NCBI GenBank assembly: GCA_009781925.1
Contig: WQUU01000237.1
Coordinates: 1-9,760, forward strand
Direction: 5' to 3'
From: Bacillota bacterium
GTDB lineage: Bacteria > Bacillota > Clostridia > Oscillospirales > Oscillospiraceae
Length of the DNA: 9,760 nt
The notes beneath the pieces are model-generated. The model was not told the DNA's origin. It worked only from the letters and a program-made list of their open reading frames with translations, and did no database searches. The position numbers and the translations under genes were made by a program. Each line of letters begins with the position of its first letter. Positions within the stretch are counted from its first letter, which is position 1. Positions 6,262 to 9,760 of the stretch are shown here, in pieces.

Positions 6262-8655
6262 TTACGCCCAGATCTCCTCCTCATACTCCCTTATCGCCCG
6301 GTCGGCGGCGAAGATGCCGCTCTCGGCGATGTTTAACAGAGAGATACGAGATCTTGTGTCCTCGTCGCGGATGGTGTCATACAGCCGCTCATGACACTTG
6401 AGGTAGGAGTCAAAGTCGGCGATGAGCATGAACTCGTCGCCCTGATAGACGAGGCGGGACACCAGATCCGAAAAGCTCTCGGAGCCGGAGTAGCCCTGAC
6501 TCATACGGCGGAAGACGTTTTGCAGCTCCGAACTATTCCGATAGACGTTCTCCGGATTGTAGCCGGTCTGCCGCAAGGTGGCGACCTCGTCCGCCCTGAG
6601 GCCGAAGAGGAAGAGCCCCTCGTCTCCCAGGCGCTCATACATCTCCACATTGGCCCCGTCCAGGGTGCCGATGGTGATGGCTCCGTTCATCATGAGTTTC
6701 ATGTTGCCGGTGCCGCTGGCCTCCTTGCCCGCCGTGGAGATCTGCTCGCTGACCTGGGCCGCCGGCATGAGTTTTTCGGCGGCGGAGACCCGATAGTTCT
6801 CCATAAAGACCACCTGGAGCTTGCCCTTGCAGGCGGGATCCTTGTCAACCGACTCGCTGAGCGCCACCAGAAGGCGGATGATGCGCTTGGCCACTTTGTA
6901 ACCGCTGGCGGCCTTCGCCCCGAAGACGAAAGTGCGCGGCATGAAGTCCATGTCCGGGGTTTCCCGGAGCTGGTTCTGCAAGTGTGTGATCAGCATGGCG
7001 CACATCAGCTGGCGCTTATACTCGTGAAGTCTCTTGATTTGCACATCGAAAATGCCGTCCGTCATGAGCGTGACGCCCTGTTCGCGCTGGAGCCATGCCG
7101 TCATAGACGCCTTGTTCTGCCGCTTGATCTCCTCCAGCCGGCGGAGGACTGTCTTATCGTCGAGAAACTTTTTGAGCTCAATGAGCCGCTCGGGTTTTGT
7201 AAAATAGCTGTCCCCGATGAGCTCGCACACCAGGGTGTTCAGGGCGGGATTGATCTGCGGCAGCCAGCGCCGGTGGTCAATGCCGTTGGTGATGCTGATG
7301 ATCTTGCCGGGGCACATGTCCTCCTCGTCCCGGAACAGGTCGTTTCTCAGAATCTCACCGTGGAGCTTGGAAACGCCGTTCACTTTGAAACAGGCGGCCA
7401 GCGCCAGCTCGGCCATGGAGACCTTCCCGTCACAGATGACGAGGTTTCTGTTGATGCGGGCGATATCGCCTTTGAAGATGGCCGACAGCTCCATTCTGCG
7501 GCGGGAGTTGATCTCAACCAGGATCTCCCAGACCCGGGGCAGCAGCGCCTGGATGAGGCCCTGCGGCCAGCACTCCAGCGCCTCCGCCATGACGGTGTGG
7601 TTCGTATATGCCACGCAGGCGCTGACGACCTTCCAGGCCTCGTCCCAGCCCAGACCGTCCTCATCGATGAGGATGCGCATCATCTCGGGGATGATGAGGA
7701 CGGGGTGGGTGTCATTGATTTGGATGACGTTGTACGCGGCAAAGCTGCGCACGTCCCCGTGCGCCTGCCGGTGCTGGCGCAAAATGGTCTGGGCCGTGGC
7801 GGAGACAAAGAAATACTGCTGCTTGACCCTTAAAACTTTGCCCTCAAAGTGGTTGTCCGGCGGATAGAGCACCTTGGTGATGACCTCGGTCTCGGTGCGC
7901 TGCTCCAGACTCTTTGCGAATTCGCCGCTGGAGAATAAGTACATGTCCAGGGAATTGGGGCTCCTGGCTTCCCAGAGGCAGAGACGGTTCACATGGCTGG
8001 TGCCGAAACCGGAGATCAGCATGTCCCGGGGCAGGGCGTACACCGTGCTGTAGTCCGTATGTTCCGCCTTGCAGTTGCCGTAGTTGTCCCAGTGCTGCTC
8101 CACGCGCCCGCCGAAGTGAACTTCCACCATCCTTTCCCGGTCAGAGACGATCCAGTGTTTGCCCTCGTCCATCCAGGGGTCGGCCTCCTCCACCTGGCCG
8201 CCGTTTTCGATCTTCTGCTTGAACATGCCGAGCTCATAGCAGATGGAGTAGCCCGTGGCGGGGATGTCCAAAGTGGACATGCTGTCCATATAGCAGGCCG
8301 CGAGCCGGCCCAGGCCGCCGTTGCCGAGCGCCGCGTCCGGCTCCAGCTCAAAGATGTCGGCCGAGCGGCGGCCCATGCTCTCCAGCGCCGCATAGAGCTC
8401 GTCCAGCACACCCAGATTGAAGGCATTTTTGCTCAAACTCCGGCCGATGAGAAATTCCATGGAGAGGTAATGGACTTTCCGTTTGTCCGACGGAGGATTC
8501 ATCTCCGCCAGGCGGCGGCTCATCATCTCTCTGAGGAGATAGGCGCAGGCGCCGAAGAATTGCGCATCGGTGGCGTTGTCCGGCCGGACGCCGAAGTGTG
8601 AGCGCAGGGTCTCGTCGATGCGCTGCTTGAGGATGTCACGTGTTTGTGCGTTCAT
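6262..8655 (-). CDS. glgP: Glycogen/maltodextrin phosphorylase
   Basis: A cytoplasmic pyridoxal-phosphate enzyme that releases glucose-1-phosphate from the non-reducing ends of glycogen or other alpha-1,4-glucans. The 797-residue product is full length for the family (about 800). Recognisable blocks are YLSMEFLIGRSL (63-74), ALGNGGLGRLAACYMDS (109-125), the INDTHP segment (313-318), TNHTVMAEALE (351-361) and the PLP signature EASGTGNMKLMMNG (645-658), where K653 should carry the cofactor. The start ATG at 8655 has AGGAG on the minus strand (8667-8663), seven bases upstream. The vapC-like stop is 52 bases upstream and glgD lies just beyond that block, on the same strand. Several long open frames on the opposite strand, including one at 6391-7833, are composition shadows. 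Glycogen versus maltodextrin preference cannot be read from sequence alone. Confidence 0.97.
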   Translation of the reverse strand: MNAQTRDILKQRIDETLRSHFGVRPDNATDAQFFGACAYLLREMMSRRLAEMNPPSDKRKVHYLSMEFLIGRSLSKNAFNLGVLDELYAALESMGRRSADIFELEPDAALGNGGLGRLAACYMDSMSTLDIPATGYSICYELGMFKQKIENGGQVEEADPWMDEGKHWIVSDRERMVEVHFGGRVEQHWDNYGNCKAEHTDYSTVYALPRDMLISGFGTSHVNRLCLWEARSPNSLDMYLFSSGEFAKSLEQRTETEVITKVLYPPDNHFEGKVLRVKQQYFFVSATAQTILRQHRQAHGDVRSFAAYNVIQINDTHPVLIIPEMMRILIDEDGLGWDEAWKVVSACVAYTNHTVMAEALECWPQGLIQALLPRVWEILVEINSRRRMELSAIFKGDIARINRNLVICDGKVSMAELALAACFKVNGVSKLHGEILRNDLFRDEEDMCPGKIISITNGIDHRRWLPQINPALNTLVCELIGDSYFTKPERLIELKKFLDDKTVLRRLEEIKRQNKASMTAWLQREQGVTLMTDGIFDVQIKRLHEYKRQLMCAMLITHLQNQLRETPDMDFMPRTFVFGAKAASGYKVAKRIIRLLVALSESVDKDPACKGKLQVVFMENYRVSAAEKLMPAAQVSEQISTAGKEASGTGNMKLMMNGAITIGTLDGANVEMYERLGDEGLFLFGLRADEVATLRQTGYNPENVYRNSSELQNVFRRMSQGYSGSESFSDLVSRLVYQGDEFMLIADFDSYLKCHERLYDTIRDEDTRSRISLLNIAESGIFAADRAIREYEEEIWA

Positions 8656-8693
8656 GTGGTTGCTCCTATGCGATTGGATTTTTATGGGGGGAT

Positions 8694-8722
8694 TTTATAG
8701 GGCGGTCTTATGTTTTCGTCCA
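8694..8722 (-). promoter_or_regulatory. Possible glgP promoter overlapping the end of the PIN toxin gene
   Basis: On the minus strand TGGACG (8722-8717, four of six), a 17-bp spacer and TATAAA (8699-8694, five of six). It would start transcription near 8687 and give a leader of about 31 bases. The -35 element lies within the last codons of the toxin gene. It would let glgP be expressed independently of the upstream toxin-antitoxin block. Confidence 0.45.
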
Positions 8723-9112
8723 GTCCTCTATGTTTAAACCGTCAATAACCTTGAAGTGTCTTGTATTATTTGTAACGAGCGTATACCCGCCGACCATACA
8801 AAAGGCGGCGATCAACAGATCCGCGTCATCAACGGTGAGCCTTGCCCGGTAGAGGGTTGCATAGACAGAGGCCCCTTTTTCGAGTACTTCTGTGCTCATT
8901 TTGCCGACCGGATATTGCTCAGTGAGAAGACGATAAGAATTTTCCCTTTTTGGCGCGGACTTGCAGAGGAAGCCGCGCCGCATTTCATAGTGGACAAGCG
9001 GAGGGATGGTAAAATCGTCACCGCGTTCAACAGCGGCATTAAATCTCTGAAGGACGAGAGGGTCATCTTGCAATAAGCAGATCACCGTATTTGTGTCAAA
9101 AGCGTACTTCAA
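8708..9112 (-). CDS. vapC: VapC-like PIN-domain toxin nuclease
   Basis: A 134-residue PIN-domain protein; VapC toxins are Mg-dependent RNases that cut specific RNAs such as tRNAs or rRNA. The pattern is complete: KYAFDTN (2-8) with D6, an acidic residue in HYEMRRG (E43), DDADLLIAA (95-103) with D96 and D98, and LVTNNTRHF (112-120). The start chosen is TTG at 9112, which gives the canonical MKYxxDTN N-terminus and has GAGGGG (9125-9120) seven bases upstream. The alternative ATG at 9127 adds five residues, has no ribosome binding site and overlaps the antitoxin by 11 bases. The TTG start lies four bases after the antitoxin stop. Downstream is glgP. Low-efficiency TTG initiation would suit a toxin kept scarcer than its antitoxin. 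Confidence 0.88.
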   Translation of the reverse strand: MKYAFDTNTVICLLQDDPLVLQRFNAAVERGDDFTIPPLVHYEMRRGFLCKSAPKRENSYRLLTEQYPVGKMSTEVLEKGASVYATLYRARLTVDDADLLIAAFCMVGGYTLVTNNTRHFKVIDGLNIEDWTKT

Positions 9113-9116
9113 GTTG

Positions 9117-9362
9117 TTACCCCTCATCCGAAAAATCAATTCGTTCGCGGTTGAGCTTTGCCCGAGGGAAATCGGGCATTTCCTCCCCCTCAGCGGCCTT
9201 TATAGCGGTATGAAATCTTCTCAACCACACCATCCGCGCTGCCCTGTCATTATCTTCAACGACTTCATTATAGATAAGAACCGCTGGTACGCGTTTTGAA
9301 AACGCAATCACTTCGAGTGGCATAAAATGCCCATTTTCAAGATAACCATTGACTGCACGCAT
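9117..9362 (-). CDS. VapB-like antitoxin paired with the PIN toxin
   Basis: An 81-residue antitoxin. The N-terminus (MRAVNGYLENGHFMPLEV) is a small beta-rich segment of the kind seen in short Firmicutes antitoxins of the AF2212/DUF104-like style, and the C-terminus (MPDFPRAKLNRERIDFSDEG) is an extended, charged and proline-containing arm like those that block PIN active sites. ATG at 9362 is chosen because AGAGGAG (9378-9372) sits nine bases before it. A longer frame to 9428 would run into the preceding small gene and lacks this spacing. It ends just before the toxin start, the standard antitoxin-first order. The family name is from pattern recognition; the pairing with the PIN protein is the stronger evidence. 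Confidence 0.8.
   Translation of the reverse strand: MRAVNGYLENGHFMPLEVIAFSKRVPAVLIYNEVVEDNDRAARMVWLRRFHTAIKAAEGEEMPDFPRAKLNRERIDFSDEG
9120..9125 (-). promoter_or_regulatory. Ribosome binding site deciding the PIN toxin start
   Basis: GAGGGG on the minus strand lies seven bases before TTG 9112. It overlaps the antitoxin stop region and the competing ATG at 9127, so that ATG cannot use it. This is the main reason for choosing the TTG start. Confidence 0.6.
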
Positions 9363-9408
9363 CGTTATATACTCCTCTTCTGATTGATTTTCAATCGTTT
9401 GACTCGAG

Positions 9409-9540
9409 TTACGCATTTTTGAAGTCATCCGCTATTTCAGTCGGCGTCCCGAAAATAGAAACTTTGTTTCGCTCTAAAAATTTAATAAACTCCGCTTCAT
9501 CCATGCCCGCCAGCGCGGCGGACTGGCCTAGGCGTTCCAT
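9409..9540 (-). CDS. Miniature UPF0175-like protein (43 residues), probable antitoxin fragment
   Basis: A short frame starting MERLGQSAALAGMDEAEF and ending in IADDFKNA. The segment RLGQSAALAGMDEAEFIKFLE (3-23), followed by VSIFG, is the hallmark of the C-terminal half of UPF0175-family proteins, which are small antitoxin-like proteins usually about 75-90 residues long and often paired with PIN toxins. The N-terminal half is missing: upstream in frame there is a stop six codons before the ATG. It still has a good ribosome binding site (AAGGAG, 9557-9552, eleven bases before the ATG), so it may be expressed. An in-frame GTG at 9552 would add four residues. It begins 21 bases after the glgD stop and ends 46 bases before the VapB-like antitoxin. 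It is either a remnant of a second antitoxin or a functional short third component. Confidence 0.6.
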   Translation of the reverse strand: MERLGQSAALAGMDEAEFIKFLERNKVSIFGTPTEIADDFKNA

Positions 9541-9561
9541 AAATAAAATCACTCCTTATAC

Positions 9562-9760
9562 CTATACCTTGATCCCCTTCGGGATCACCAGCGGCAGATG
9601 CGGGCTCCCGGCGAGGCTTGAGCCCGCGCCGATTTCGACGTCCTTATCGCAGATGACGTGGGAGAGCGCCGAATCCTCCAAAATACGCGTGTCCTGCATA
9701 ATGATGCAGTTTTTGAGCTGCACGCCCTTGCAGATGTGCACCCCGCGGAAGAGTACGCAG
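9562..9760 (-). CDS. glgD: GlgD, ADP-glucose pyrophosphorylase subunit (3' end only)
   Basis: Only the last 65 residues and the stop are inside the window; the gene continues past the right edge. The visible part (CVLFRGVHICKGVQLKN, then IIMQDTRI) has the hexapeptide-like repeats of the left-handed beta-helix at the C-terminus of nucleotidyltransferases, and CVLFRGV with NCIIMQD is the pattern of GlgD rather than GlgC. In Firmicutes GlgD pairs with GlgC to form the enzyme that makes ADP-glucose for glycogen synthesis; GlgD alone has little activity. It is on the same strand as glgP, separated by the toxin-antitoxin block. No terminator is seen after the stop. GlgC is the main alternative, considered less likely. 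Confidence 0.8.
   Translation of the reverse strand, partial: CVLFRGVHICKGVQLKNCIIMQDTRILEDSALSHVICDKDVEIGAGSSLAGSPHLPLVIPKGIKV

Noticed and set aside
6391..7833. A 480-codon open frame on the plus strand opposite glgP
   Set aside because: It lies wholly antisense to a complete, motif-verified GlgP, its translation is rich in His, Asp and Val as expected from complementing GC-rich codons, and it has no recognisable domain.
9366..9394. TTGAAA-17-TATATA promoter-like match before the VapB-like antitoxin (minus strand)
   Set aside because: Transcription would start at about the ATG and remove the strong AGAGGAG ribosome binding site, so the match is probably chance.
9571..9586. GATCCC-CTTC-GGGATC inverted repeat near the glgD end
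   Set aside because: It lies within glgD codons and is not followed by a T-run on the minus strand, so it is not a convincing terminator.

Overview
The window looks like chromosomal DNA from a fairly GC-rich member of the Clostridia, probably an Oscillospiraceae/Ruminococcaceae-type anaerobe. This is inferred from gene content: an RNase J, a DegV protein, a GlgD-type ADP-glucose pyrophosphorylase subunit beside glycogen phosphorylase, Gram-positive-style ribosome binding sites and sigma-A-like promoters. No RNA genes, CRISPR arrays, insertion sequences or prophage genes are visible.

Layout from left to right. A small minus-strand antitoxin-like gene (4-204) reads out of the left edge, and its toxin partner probably begins at the very edge. 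Diverging from it are recR (250-852, recombinational repair) and a tightly coupled small lipoprotein of unknown function (854-1411). An extended -10 promoter and an 84-base leader precede an RNase J gene (1563-3221), a key RNA-processing and decay enzyme. A DinJ/YafQ-type toxin-antitoxin pair follows (3304-3857), with its own near-consensus promoter that carries three hexamers spaced exactly 11 bp apart. Next is a second promoter, flanked upstream by a 14-mer direct repeat and downstream by a hairpin at the predicted RNA 5' end. It drives a compact three-gene operon: a DegV-family fatty-acid-binding protein, an M19 membrane-dipeptidase-family enzyme and a small ArsC/Spx-fold protein (4004-6187). 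This operon meets the oppositely oriented glycogen genes at a long shared hairpin (6193-6236).

On the minus strand the right half carries the 3' end of glgD, then a toxin-antitoxin block (a 43-residue UPF0175-like fragment, a VapB-like antitoxin and a VapC-like PIN nuclease), then a complete glgP. GlgD helps supply ADP-glucose for glycogen synthesis and GlgP breaks glycogen down to glucose-1-phosphate, so the toxin-antitoxin block appears to sit inside a glycogen-metabolism cluster.

The main theme is ordinary housekeeping operons interleaved with three separate toxin-antitoxin loci within less than 10 kb. I see no convincing wholly new system. The most interesting points are the density of toxin-antitoxin loci, the miniature UPF0175-like gene beside VapBC, and the small repeat and hairpin elements around the dinJ and degV promoters.
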